The notes beneath the pieces are model-generated. The model made no database searches and had not been told where the DNA came from. It was given only the letters and a program-made list of their open reading frames with translations. The position numbers were made by a program, and so were the translations under genes. Source: Kingella oralis (GTDB lineage: Bacteria > Pseudomonadota > Gammaproteobacteria > Burkholderiales > Neisseriaceae). From it: a stretch of 8,222 bases of DNA. The stretch covers positions 1-8,222 of the forward strand of contig CAJPSG010000029.1 of NCBI GenBank assembly GCA_905373195.1. Direction: 5' to 3'. Numbering within the stretch: position 1 is the stretch's first letter; each line of letters starts with the position of its first letter. Positions 1-6,787 of the stretch are shown piece after piece.

Positions 1-1329
<1,329 letters not shown>

Positions 1330-1347
1330 TTACAAGAAAAATGTGTT

Positions 1348-1362
1348 TTCAGGCTGCCTGAA
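1348..1362. repeat. Overlapping uptake sequences in both orientations
   Basis: The near-palindrome TTCAGGCTGCCTGAA sits in the groES-groEL gap just after the groES stop. Read on minus it contains AGGCAGCCTGAA (1348-1359), the form common in this window. Read on plus it contains AGGCTGCCTGAA (1351-1362), which from memory is the dialect of Simonsiella. The arms are too close together to make a useful terminator hairpin, so read-through from groES into groEL is not prevented. Confidence 0.85.
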
Positions 1363-1650
1363 TTATTCCACGATGCCGAAGATGTCTTCTTCGCGCATCA
1401 CCAACAATTCCACGCCGTCGGCTTTCACGGTTTGACCGCTGTATTTGCCGAAAATCACTTTGTCGCCCACTTTAACGTCCAAAGCGCGGCGGTTGCCGTC
1501 TTTGCCAATTTTGCCTTCGCCCACGGCAACCACTTCGCCCATGTCGGGTTTTTCAGCCGCAGAGGGCGCAAGAATAATGCCCGATGCGGTTTTCTCTTCC
1601 GCTTCCAAGCGTTTGATGACCACGCGGTCGTGTAAAGGACGGATTTTCAT
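1363..1650 (-). CDS. groES: Co-chaperonin GroES, complete
   Basis: This is the 10-kDa heptameric lid that caps GroEL and sets the folding chamber in the cytoplasm. It encodes 95 residues, the normal family length, starting [14 protein letters not shown]. The mobile loop that contacts GroEL is seen around residues 17-33 ([12 protein letters not shown]), followed by the conserved GEVVAVG and the C-terminal [10 protein letters not shown] chose the ATG at 1648-1650 because it gives the standard N-terminus and has AGGAGA at 1657-1662. The reading frame runs further upstream without a stop, but nothing there resembles GroES. It is the first gene of the groES-groEL operon and is preceded by a heat-shock-type promoter. 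No defects are visible. Confidence 0.98.
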   Translation of the reverse strand: MKIRPLHDRVVIKRLEAEEKTASGIILAPSAAEKPDMGEVVAVGEGKIGKDGNRRALDVKVGDKVIFGKYSGQTVKADGVELLVMREEDIFGIVE

Positions 1651-1712
1651 GTGTTGTCTCCTGATTATGGGGTTAAAAAGAAAGGTGGCACGCGCCACAA
1701 CGCTTCCCTACA

Positions 1713-1738
1713 TAATGGCGGGGTTGGAGTAATTCAAG
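1713..1738 (-). promoter_or_regulatory. Putative sigma-32 heat-shock promoter for groES-groEL
   Basis: On minus, CTTGAAT (1732-1738) is followed by CCCCGCCATTA (1713-1723). This resembles the RpoH consensus (CTTGAA, then CCCCATNT). Counting from CTTGAA to CGCCATTA gives a 12-base spacer, within the RpoH range. It lies about 65 bases upstream of the groES start and downstream of the hairpin after mutM. The match and position make control by RpoH likely; this is inference from consensus, not proof. Confidence 0.65.
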
Positions 1739-1775
1739 GGGGCGAATAGAAAATTTTTCGCGTGGTTAAACAAGG

Positions 1776-1811
1776 TTTCAGGCTGCCTCTGCATAATGAG
1801 GCAGCCTGAAA
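1776..1811. repeat. Inverted uptake-sequence pair, hairpin after mutM
   Basis: A 14-base perfect stem (1776-1789 with 1798-1811) has an 8-base loop. Each arm is a complete AGGCAGCCTGAA: 1777-1788 on minus and 1799-1810 on plus. It starts 14 bases beyond the mutM stop and lies upstream of the groES promoter. It probably separates the two transcription units, although no T-run follows on either strand, so terminator strength is doubtful. Confidence 0.85.
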
Positions 1812-1824
1812 ACGATAAACGCCA

Positions 1825-2643
1825 TTATTTTTGGCACACGGGGCAATAAAACGTGCCGCGCTGCCCGATAACCGTTTTGGCAATCGGTGTGCCGCATTGG
1901 GCGCAGGGCTGGTCGGTTTTGCCGTACACCTTGTATTCCTGCTGGAAATAGCCGCTTTTGCCCTCGCTGTTCACAAAATCGCGCAGGGTGCTGCCGCCTG
2001 TTTCAATCGCGCGGCACAGGATGTGTTTGACGGCGGCGGTTAAGGCGACGCATTCGGCTTTGCTTAACGATTTGGCGGCGCGTTGCGGGGCGATGGCAGC
2101 CTGAAACAGGCTTTCGTTGGCATAAATATTGCCCACGCCAACGACGATTTTGTTGTCCATCAGCGCGGTTTTGATGGGGCTGCCGCGTTTTTGCAGGGCT
2201 TGGGACAGGTAGTCTGCCGTGAAATCATCGCTTAACGGCTCTACGCCTAAATCTTTTAACAGATGATGATGCTCCGCCACACCCGCCAGCCATAAAATTG
2301 CGCCAAAGCGACGCGGGTCGTGGTAGCGCAGCAGCGTGCCGTTGGCAAACGCGATGTCCACATGGTCGTGCTTGCCCGCTGCGGGCGCGTTGCCCTGCCA
2401 AATCCGCAGGCTGCCCGACATGCCCAAATGAATCAGCAGCACACCCGTATCAAAACGGATCAGCAGGTATTTGGCGCGGCGGCGGCATTCGCGCACGACC
2501 AACCCGCGCAGGGTTTCGGGCAGCGCGGACGGGATTTGCCAGCGCAGCTTGGGCTGGCGAATGGTTACGGCGGAAACGGTTTGATTGATGATGTGCGGCG
2601 CGATGCCGCGCAGAGTGGTTTCTACTTCGGGAAGTTCGGGCAT
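1825..2643 (-). CDS. mutM: Formamidopyrimidine-DNA glycosylase (Fpg/MutM), complete
   Basis: This base-excision repair enzyme removes 8-oxoguanine and ring-opened purines and nicks the strand by beta,delta-elimination. It encodes 272 residues, the usual length. The N-terminus [14 protein letters not shown] gives the catalytic Pro (residue 2, amino-terminal after Met removal) and Glu3. Lys58 in RRAKYLL corresponds to Lys57 of the mature E. coli enzyme. [16 protein letters not shown] and [12 protein letters not shown] are all present. The C-terminal zinc finger has Cys247, Cys250, Cys267 and Cys270, with the DNA-contacting QRGTFYC between the pairs. A near-match uptake sequence (TGGCAGCCTGAA, 2094-2105, first base off) lies within the coding region. 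The neighbours are an alkyltransferase-like repair gene upstream and groES downstream, all on minus. Confidence 0.98.
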   Translation of the reverse strand: MPELPEVETTLRGIAPHIINQTVSAVTIRQPKLRWQIPSALPETLRGLVVRECRRRAKYLLIRFDTGVLLIHLGMSGSLRIWQGNAPAAGKHDHVDIAFANGTLLRYHDPRRFGAILWLAGVAEHHHLLKDLGVEPLSDDFTADYLSQALQKRGSPIKTALMDNKIVVGVGNIYANESLFQAAIAPQRAAKSLSKAECVALTAAVKHILCRAIETGGSTLRDFVNSEGKSGYFQQEYKVYGKTDQPCAQCGTPIAKTVIGQRGTFYCPVCQK

Positions 2644-2689
2644 GGTGGGGCTCGGCGTGGTGGTTTTGAGAAGCGGAATTATAAGTGAA

Positions 2690-2745
2690 AGGCAGCCTGA
2701 AAAAGGCAGCCTGAAAACGGTGTTTTGGGTTTTCAGGCTACCTTT
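2690..2745. terminator. Triple uptake-sequence cluster with terminator-like hairpin
   Basis: Two direct AGGCAGCCTGAA copies (2690-2701, 2704-2715) are followed by an inverted variant AGGTAGCCTGAA (2732-2743, minus). The second and third copies form a 17-base stem (2702-2718 with 2729-2745) with one mismatch and a 10-base loop. Read on minus, the stem ends in TTTTT. It sits about 20 bases past the stop of the alkyltransferase-like gene, so it is a good terminator for that gene. It also keeps mutM in a separate unit. The variant arm carries one base change that weakens the stem only slightly. Confidence 0.75.
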
Positions 2746-2763
2746 GGCTGATGCTGGCGGAGA

Positions 2764-3069
2764 TTAGCAATCCCACTGATACCGTTTCAAACAAACATGG
2801 ATTTCGTCTTTCAATTCCACACCTTCATCGCGCAGCAAATCCGCCTGCGCCGCCCAACCCGGCACCAGCCGCCCTGCGGCATTGACCACGCGGTGGCAGG
2901 GGTAGTCGCCGTAGTCCGCCGCATGGCGCAGCACGCTGCCGACCAAACGGGCGTTTTTATTTCTGCCGATCAGGCGGGCGATTTGGCCGTAGGTGGCGAC
3001 TTTGCCGCAGGGGATTTCGGATACGGCGGAAAGGATTTGGTAGGCTAGGCGGTGTTTTTTGGGGCGCAT
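2764..3069 (-). CDS. MGMT/ATL-family alkyltransferase-like protein with intact Cys
   Basis: The 101-residue protein is a single domain of the O6-alkylguanine-DNA alkyltransferase fold, without the N-terminal domain of Ogt/Ada. Residues 19-30 (IPCGKVATYGQI) are the DNA-binding helix region with the base-flipping Tyr. NARLVG (39-44) carries the Arg finger. PCHRVVNAAGRL (57-68) is the active-site motif with Cys58. Proteins of this size are usually alkyltransferase-like (ATL), which have PWHR and only flag damage for nucleotide excision repair. Here the methyl-acceptor Cys is kept, so it could be a real suicide alkyltransferase or a Cys-type ATL. The start is the ATG at 3067-3069; I see no clear Shine-Dalgarno. 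It is the last gene of the high-GC minus-strand block before the AT-rich island. Confidence 0.88.
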   Translation of the reverse strand: MRPKKHRLAYQILSAVSEIPCGKVATYGQIARLIGRNKNARLVGSVLRHAADYGDYPCHRVVNAAGRLVPGWAAQADLLRDEGVELKDEIHVCLKRYQWDC

Positions 3070-3148
3070 GAGTAGAATGATGAGACAAACGAAGGGTTAA
3101 TTGAGTTGTTTTTTCGGATTAATTATTCGTGGTCGACACAGCGATAAA

Positions 3149-3262
3149 ATGAATCTGTCAATACCTATTCACTTGATCTGCTGTGAAAAGCATGGAAAAG
3201 AAAATATGCACTGTTATTGTAGTGATCAGGAATATTTATCCTTAATCGGTAAAGCATACTGA
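3149..3262 (+). CDS. Possible tiny Cys/His-rich reading frame
   Basis: An ATG-to-TGA frame of 37 codons starts MNLSIPIHLICCEKHGKE and continues to a CYC at residues 22-24. It has four Cys and two or more His in a short span (CCEKH and HCYC), which is reminiscent of a metal-binding knuckle. There is no Shine-Dalgarno and no recognisable family. It may be chance, or the remnant of a longer gene lost when the island formed. Confidence is low. Confidence 0.15.
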   Translation: MNLSIPIHLICCEKHGKENMHCYCSDQEYLSLIGKAY

Positions 3263-3307
3263 GAAAATTTTAATTTCTAAAAATTAACTAGTTATTTTAA
3301 TTGCACA

Positions 3308-3333
3308 AAAAACAATTCTGAGAATTTGTTTTT
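3308..3333. promoter_or_regulatory. Dyad that could be an operator for the methyltransferase gene
   Basis: An interrupted palindrome is centred on base 3320: AAAAACAATTCT pairs with AGAATTTGTTTTT, with one bulged T at 3327. It overlaps the putative -35 element of the methyltransferase promoter. Such placement fits a repressor or controller site, but AT-rich DNA makes chance dyads common. Confidence 0.3.
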
Positions 3334-3354
3334 CAAATAAATATGTTTTAATAT
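3326..3354 (+). promoter_or_regulatory. Putative promoter of the methyltransferase gene
   Basis: TTGTTT (3326-3331) and TAATAT (3349-3354) are separated by 17 bases and lie 33 bases upstream of the methyltransferase ATG. It is the best sigma-70-like match in the gap. In such AT-rich sequence this is suggestive only. Confidence 0.35.
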
Positions 3355-3386
3355 TCAAATAATTAACAATACCTCAAGTGAACAAT

Positions 3387-4319
3387 ATGAAAGCCCTTTT
3401 AATTGAAGAAGACTGTTTAAAAGCAATGTTTGCTATTCCTGACTCATCTATAAATTTAATCCTGTGCGATTTACCTTATGGAACCACACAAAACCAATGG
3501 GATAGTATTATCCCATTGGACAAATTGTGGGAACACTATAATCGTATACTAGTTCCGAATGGGGCTATTTTATTAATGTCACAAGGTGTCTTTACCGCTA
3601 AACTAATTATTTCCAACGAAAAGCATTTTAAATATAAATTAACCTGGGAGAAATCCAAGGCAACAAATTTTTTGAATGCAAAAAAACAGCCTTTAAGGAA
3701 ACATGAGGATATTTGTGTATTTTATTCCAAACAACCAACATACAATCCTCAAATGAGTCAAGGAGATCCCTACAATAAAGGCTTACGCAAAAATCAACTA
3801 ACTGGTTCTTATGGAAATTTCAAACCCGCCCATGTCCAATCAGATGGGATGAGATACCCTACGGATGTCATATACTTCAAAACTGCTGAAGCTGAAGGAG
3901 AAGTTGTTCACTCGACACAAAAACCTGTAGAACTAGGTCGTTACTTGATCAGAACTTATACAAATGAAGGAGATATCGTTTTAGATAATTGTTTTGGATC
4001 AGGTAGTTTTCTAGTAGCTGCCGCATTAGAGAATAGACATTGCATCGGTATCGAAAGTAATATTAATATAACATCTTTCAAAAATAAAACTATTGACTTA
4101 ATTAAAACCGCTGAAAATAGATTGCAAGGACTCGCAGAAATTCAAGTGAGTAGAAATCATGATTTATATAATATACAACAAAAAGTAGCGCATTTCTTAA
4201 AGGATACGCTACTTTCTCCCCATGCAACTTCTATGACACAACTAAAGAAAACTGCCCATTGTTTGAAGAAACACAAATCACATGATCAGTCCAATTATGT
4301 TCTTCCAATTCAAGCCTAG
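3387..4319 (+). CDS. Beta-class site-specific DNA methyltransferase
   Basis: This amino-methyltransferase (N6-adenine or N4-cytosine) uses S-adenosylmethionine. It encodes 310 residues from the ATG at 3387; a GTG at 3378 would add three. The motif order is that of the beta class: catalytic motif IV DLPYGTTQNQWD early (about residues 28-39), then the variable target-recognition region (about 95-170). Motif X HSTQKPVELGRYLIRTYT (about 175-192) follows, then the AdoMet-binding motif I VLDNCFGSGSF and acidic GIES. The core looks complete at ENRLQ (about residue 247). The last 60 or so residues are an unusual tail that overlaps the convergent neighbour by 89 bases. Codons are AT-rich, unlike the flanking genes, and there is no uptake sequence, which suggests transfer. 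The target sequence cannot be read from the protein. There is no recognisable nuclease beside it, so it may be an orphan or one half of a restriction-like pair. Confidence 0.93.
   Translation: MKALLIEEDCLKAMFAIPDSSINLILCDLPYGTTQNQWDSIIPLDKLWEHYNRILVPNGAILLMSQGVFTAKLIISNEKHFKYKLTWEKSKATNFLNAKKQPLRKHEDICVFYSKQPTYNPQMSQGDPYNKGLRKNQLTGSYGNFKPAHVQSDGMRYPTDVIYFKTAEAEGEVVHSTQKPVELGRYLIRTYTNEGDIVLDNCFGSGSFLVAAALENRHCIGIESNINITSFKNKTIDLIKTAENRLQGLAEIQVSRNHDLYNIQQKVAHFLKDTLLSPHATSMTQLKKTAHCLKKHKSHDQSNYVLPIQA
3494..3519. repeat. 11-base perfect hairpin inside the methyltransferase gene
   Basis: CCAATGGGATA (3494-3504) and TATCCCATTGG (3509-3519) form a perfect 11-base stem with the 4-base loop GTAT, about 107 bases after the start codon. 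It encodes NQWDSIIPLD next to catalytic motif IV. A stem this long and tight is unlikely by chance. It might act on the mRNA, or as a site for a regulator or for the enzyme itself. Confidence 0.8.
4182..4215 (-). terminator. Hairpin in the convergent 3' overlap, possible terminator for the minus gene
   Basis: AAAGTAGCG (4182-4190) pairs perfectly with CGCTACTTT (4207-4215) across a 16-base loop. Read on minus it lies 16 bases past the stop of the 188-residue gene and continues CTACTTTTTG, a short T-run. On plus it lies inside the C-terminal tail of the methyltransferase and is followed by CTCCCC, so it would act mainly on the minus transcript. Confidence 0.45.
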
Positions 4320-4797
4320 TTTGTTGGTCATACATCAAATGTACAGTTGGTGCGCTATGATTCTCTGACCGATTAGGATCATAATCTAAATGCATTTGTC
4401 TTCTAATTGGAACGGAATGCATGGGTAATTTTACGTCTATATCTATAACAATAGTTTCCGCTACGTTAGATGGCTTATGCCAGCCTGCCGTTTGAAAAAA
4501 TACATCTCGAAAATAAACAGTATGATCAACTTGTAAATTACCTTTAGTGAATCTCAAAAATGACATTTTTGCACCTTGAGTATCTTGTTGAGCATCGCTA
4601 CGAGTAAGTTTTTTGCACCATTGCATCATAATTGGATCTCCTGTTAAGTGAAATTGATTTTCTTTTTTCCACCTAGCATTGGCAGCCTTTTGGGCAATTT
4701 CTTTTCTGCGCTCAGGTGATAGATTTTGAGAGCGAATTACACCTCCTTTTTTCCCGCCTAAACGCCCTAATTCAACAGCATGTTGATTTTTTTTCAT
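4231..4797 (-). CDS. Putative DNA-binding protein: GGKKGG N-terminus plus B3-like domain
   Basis: This 188-residue protein is not firmly identified. I start at ATG 4797 because AGAGAGGGAGG lies just upstream and a promoter-like pair ends at 4837; a TTG at 4848 would fall inside that promoter. Residues 6-45 are basic and Gly-rich (GRLGGKKGG at 11-19, SPERRKEIAQKAANARW at 27-43), a motif known from small bacterial proteins and probably nucleic-acid binding. Residues about 60-188 carry KKLTRSDAQQ, LRFTKGN, YFRDVFFQTAGW, ETIVIDIDVKL, a HSAPTVHL stretch, and a final GQFSLVV. From memory this pattern resembles the C-terminal B3-like DNA-recognition domain of NgoFVII/NgoAVII-type restriction enzymes. 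The phospholipase D nuclease part of those enzymes is absent, and I see no signal peptide or membrane segment. It converges with the methyltransferase, so a restriction-modification-related or methylation-reading role is plausible. That function is inference. Confidence 0.78.
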   Translation of the reverse strand: MKKNQHAVELGRLGGKKGGVIRSQNLSPERRKEIAQKAANARWKKENQFHLTGDPIMMQWCKKLTRSDAQQDTQGAKMSFLRFTKGNLQVDHTVYFRDVFFQTAGWHKPSNVAETIVIDIDVKLPMHSVPIRRQMHLDYDPNRSENHSAPTVHLMYDQQTRLELEEHNWTDHVICVSSNNGQFSLVVS

Positions 4798-4836
4798 ACC
4801 TCCCTCTCTTAAACAATTAGGTGGATCTAAAATGTG

Positions 4837-4866
4837 ATGATAATCCAATTTTTTTCAACATTTCAA
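4837..4866 (-). promoter_or_regulatory. Putative promoter of the 188-residue gene
   Basis: On minus, TTGAAA (4861-4866) and TATCAT (4837-4842) are each one base off the sigma-70 consensus and are separated by 18 bases. The implied transcript starts near 4830, about 33 bases before the chosen ATG. This supports the ATG over the upstream TTG. Confidence 0.5.
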
Positions 4867-4899
4867 TATATTAACATATCATTTAAAATAATATATTGA
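4863..4899. promoter_or_regulatory. Inverted repeat overlapping the -35 element, possible operator
   Basis: TCAATATATTA (4863-4873) and TAATATATTGA (4889-4899) are perfect 11-base arms around a 15-base spacer. The left arm overlaps the putative -35 of the 188-residue gene. ATTAACAT also occurs twice here (4870-4877 and 4899-4906). This is a possible repressor site, or a scar at the right end of the island; the AT richness lowers its weight. Confidence 0.35.
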
Positions 4900-4912
4900 T
4901 TAACATGATTTT

Positions 4913-6332
4913 TTATTTCTTAAACTCCTTCAATAACCTTTTCACCGACACCGGATACGGTGTCTTCAACTCCTGCGCAAACAGCGATACGCGCAGCTCT
5001 TCTATCATCCATTTAAACGCGGCAAGGCCGTCTGAAATGGGTTGTCCTTGTTTTTCAAGTGTTTGTACTTTTTCTGCCCACATGTTTTCCAGCTCTTGAA
5101 TGTTGGCTTCGCGGGCTGCGTCGCGGGCGGGGTTGCTGCTGTATTTTTCGAGGCGCAGGGTCATGGCTTTGAGGTAGATGGGAAGGCGCGGCCATTGTGC
5201 CCACGGGGTGCGGGCGGCGAGTAGGGTTTGCAGGCGTTGTCGCAGGAGGTGGGTCAATGGGTGTTTGCCGAGTTTGCCGTTGAGTTCGGCGTAGGCGGCG
5301 GCGGTTTCCTGCAGGTAGCGGCTGAGGGCTTCTTTGACGGCGGGCAGGCGGCTGCGGGCGCGTTTGATTTGTTCTTTGAAGGCTTTTTCGTTGCGCGGCA
5401 GCTCGTCTTCGCCGATAAAGGCGCGGTCGCAGACGGCTTGGGTGAGGTCGTCGCGCAGGGTGTCGGCGTTGATGTGTTTGAGCAGCATGGCGGCTTGGGT
5501 GAAGCCTTGGATGCCTTTGTTCAGGTCTTTAACTTGTTCTTTTAGTTGCAGTTTCATGAGTTCGATCACGCCTAATCGGTGGGCTTGTTCGGCGGCGGCG
5601 GACGTGTCGAACAGGCGCAGGGCGATGCGGCCGTCTTTTTCTTTTTGCAGACCGAGGTAGCCGGTGAGCTGTTGTTTGCCGCGGGCGAATTTGATGGATT
5701 CGGGCAGGGTGCCGATGTCCCATGCGGTGACGTTGTCGCGTTCGAATTCTTGGGTGTTGTCGCGGAAGGTGGTGGCGGCGGCTTTGCCAAGTTGTTGTTG
5801 AATTTGGATTAAATCGCGCCCCATGGCTAATTCTTGCCCACCGTCGTCGATGATGCGGAGGTTGAAATAGCAGTGTTCGGGCAGCCTGAACGCGGTCCAT
5901 TCGTCTTGGTTGATTTGCTCGAGTATGCGGATGTCGCCTGCGGTTTTGGCGATGGCTTGGGCGAGCTGGGGCAGGATGGGGGCGTTGCGGTCGGGGTTTT
6001 GGTTTAAAAATTGGGTGATGAATTCGGGCACGGGCACGCAGATGCGGCGGATTTGTTTGGGCAGAGCTTTGATTTGCAACTGGATTTTTTCGCGTATCAT
6101 GCCGGGCACGAGCCATTCGAGGGCGGCGGGGCTGATGCGGTTGAGCACGGTGAGCGGCAGGGTGAGGGTAACGCCGTCGAGCGGGTGGTGCGGCTCGAAG
6201 CGGTAGGAAAGTTTGAACTTGCCGTCTGCGGTTTGCCAGTGTTTGGGGAATTGTTCTTCGGTGATGTGGGCGGCGGCGTGCTGCATGAGGTCGTCGCGGG
6301 TGAGGAAGAGCAGGAGGGGGTTGGCGCGCTCG
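4913..6332 (-). pseudogene. hrpA: 3' third of ATP-dependent RNA helicase HrpA, cut at a rearrangement junction
   Basis: HrpA is a DEAH-box helicase of about 1,300 residues; E. coli HrpA acts on stalled or collided ribosomes and mRNA. About 473 residues remain, all from the C-terminal part (DUF3418-type region) downstream of the helicase core. Recognisable stretches include [20 protein letters not shown], the RRICVPVPEF segment, TLPESIKFARG, and the near-universal C-terminus FKWMIEELRVSLFAQ followed by TPYPVSVKRLL. The stop is the TAA at 4913-4915. There is no start: at about 6332 the sequence turns into antisense groEL, although the frame stays open as far as 6511 by chance. No helicase motifs are present, so this piece cannot be an active helicase. 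It is richer in GC than its neighbours and carries a differing uptake-sequence dialect at 5025-5036. The 5' part is expected elsewhere, perhaps just left of this window. Confidence 0.9.
5025..5036 (+). repeat. Uptake sequence of a different dialect (AGGCCGTCTGAA)
   Basis: AGGCCGTCTGAA inside hrpA is a perfect match to what I recall as AG-DUS, used by several Neisseria species. It differs at two positions from the AGGCAGCCTGAA used elsewhere in the window. The same hrpA piece also has GGGCAGCCTGAA (5879-5890), one base off the local form. Confidence 0.75.
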
Positions 6333-6365
6333 GCGGTGAAATCGGTTGAAACCAGCAATGCCGAC
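6333..6365. repeat. 33-base inverted copy of window bases 1-33, at the groEL/hrpA junction
   Basis: Bases 6333-6365 are the exact reverse complement of 1-33. Both encode groEL residues 425-435 (ending VETSNAD), on plus here and on minus at the left edge. Just outside the exact match the two loci stay similar: minus-strand groEL reads CGCAGAACGCGC and minus-strand hrpA reads CGCCGAGCGCGC. The crossover therefore lies in short partial homology. Because the left copy ends at base 1, the true repeat may be longer. Confidence 0.95.
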
Positions 6366-6695
6366 CAAGAAGCGGGCGTGAAAATCGTATTACGCGCGAT
6401 TGAGTCTCCGCTGCGCCAAATCGTTGCCAACGCAGGCGGCGAGCCTAGCGTGGTGGTGAACAAAGTGTTGGAAGGCGAGGGCAACTTTGGCTTCAACGCG
6501 GGCAACGACACCTATGGCGATATGATTGCCATGGGCGTGCTAGACCCTGCCAAAGTAACGCGCTCTGCCTTGCAACACGCCGCATCCATCGCGGGCTTGA
6601 TGCTGACCACCGAGTGCATGATTGCCGACATCCCCGAAGACAAACCTGCTGCGATGCCTGATATGGGCGGTATGGGCGGCATGGGTGGTTTCTAA
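6333..6695 (+). pseudogene. groL: 3' end of groEL without its start, opposite orientation to the 5' part
   Basis: This encodes the last 120 or so residues of GroEL in one frame. It runs from [11 protein letters not shown] through [32 protein letters not shown] and [16 protein letters not shown] to the Gly-Met tail [10 protein letters not shown] and TAA at 6693-6695. Joined at Asp435 to the piece at 1-1305, it makes exactly 544 codons, the normal length. It therefore looks like the genuine other half rather than a diverged paralogue. Upstream of 6333 the DNA is antisense hrpA, and there is no promoter or start. A frame running from 6213 through the junction is a by-product. A good terminator follows at 6741-6787. 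As placed here it cannot make GroEL. Confidence 0.93.
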
Positions 6696-6740
6696 ACCCG
6701 CCGTGAGTTGCACCATAAGCCTTGTTGAATAAACAAGCGT

Positions 6741-6787
6741 AAAAGGCAGCCTGAAAACCGGGAAACTGGTTTTCAGGCTGCCTTTTT
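6741..6787. terminator. Bidirectional uptake-sequence terminator after groEL
   Basis: A perfect 19-base stem (6741-6759 with 6768-6786) with an 8-base loop is built from AGGCAGCCTGAA on plus (6744-6755) and on minus (6772-6783). It is followed by TTTTT on plus. It lies 46 bases past the groEL stop and is the strongest terminator in the window. Its A/T-rich flanks let it also work for the convergent leuS transcript. Confidence 0.92.

Larger units (their letters stand above)
3070..3377. other. AT-rich gap at the left edge of the accessory island
   Basis: About 300 bases lie between the alkyltransferase-like gene and the methyltransferase. Base composition drops sharply to AT-rich from about 3110, and no uptake sequences occur. 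The only contents I can support are a weak 37-codon reading frame (3149-3262), a dyad (3308-3333) and a putative promoter (3326-3354). I see no tRNA, attachment-site duplication or insertion-sequence ends that would explain how the island arrived. Confidence 0.7.

Noticed and set aside
4798..4848. TTG start at 4848 for the 188-residue gene
   Set aside because: It would overlap the putative promoter, and a good purine-rich ribosome site precedes the ATG at 4797.
3100..4912. Insertion sequence or prophage carrying the methyltransferase
   Set aside because: I found no transposase, integrase, terminal inverted repeats or phage structural genes.
6213..6332. Upstream extension of the groEL 3' fragment to an ATG at 6213
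   Set aside because: The added codons are antisense hrpA, fused only because the frame stays open across the junction.
5529..6368. 279-codon minus-strand open frame overlapping hrpA
   Set aside because: It is an out-of-frame shadow of hrpA; the translation is almost all Arg, Pro and His with no domain.
6366..6511. Apparent N-terminal extension of the hrpA frame, making a 532-codon chimera
   Set aside because: These codons are antisense groEL across the junction. The N-terminal sequence has no HrpA character and no Shine-Dalgarno.
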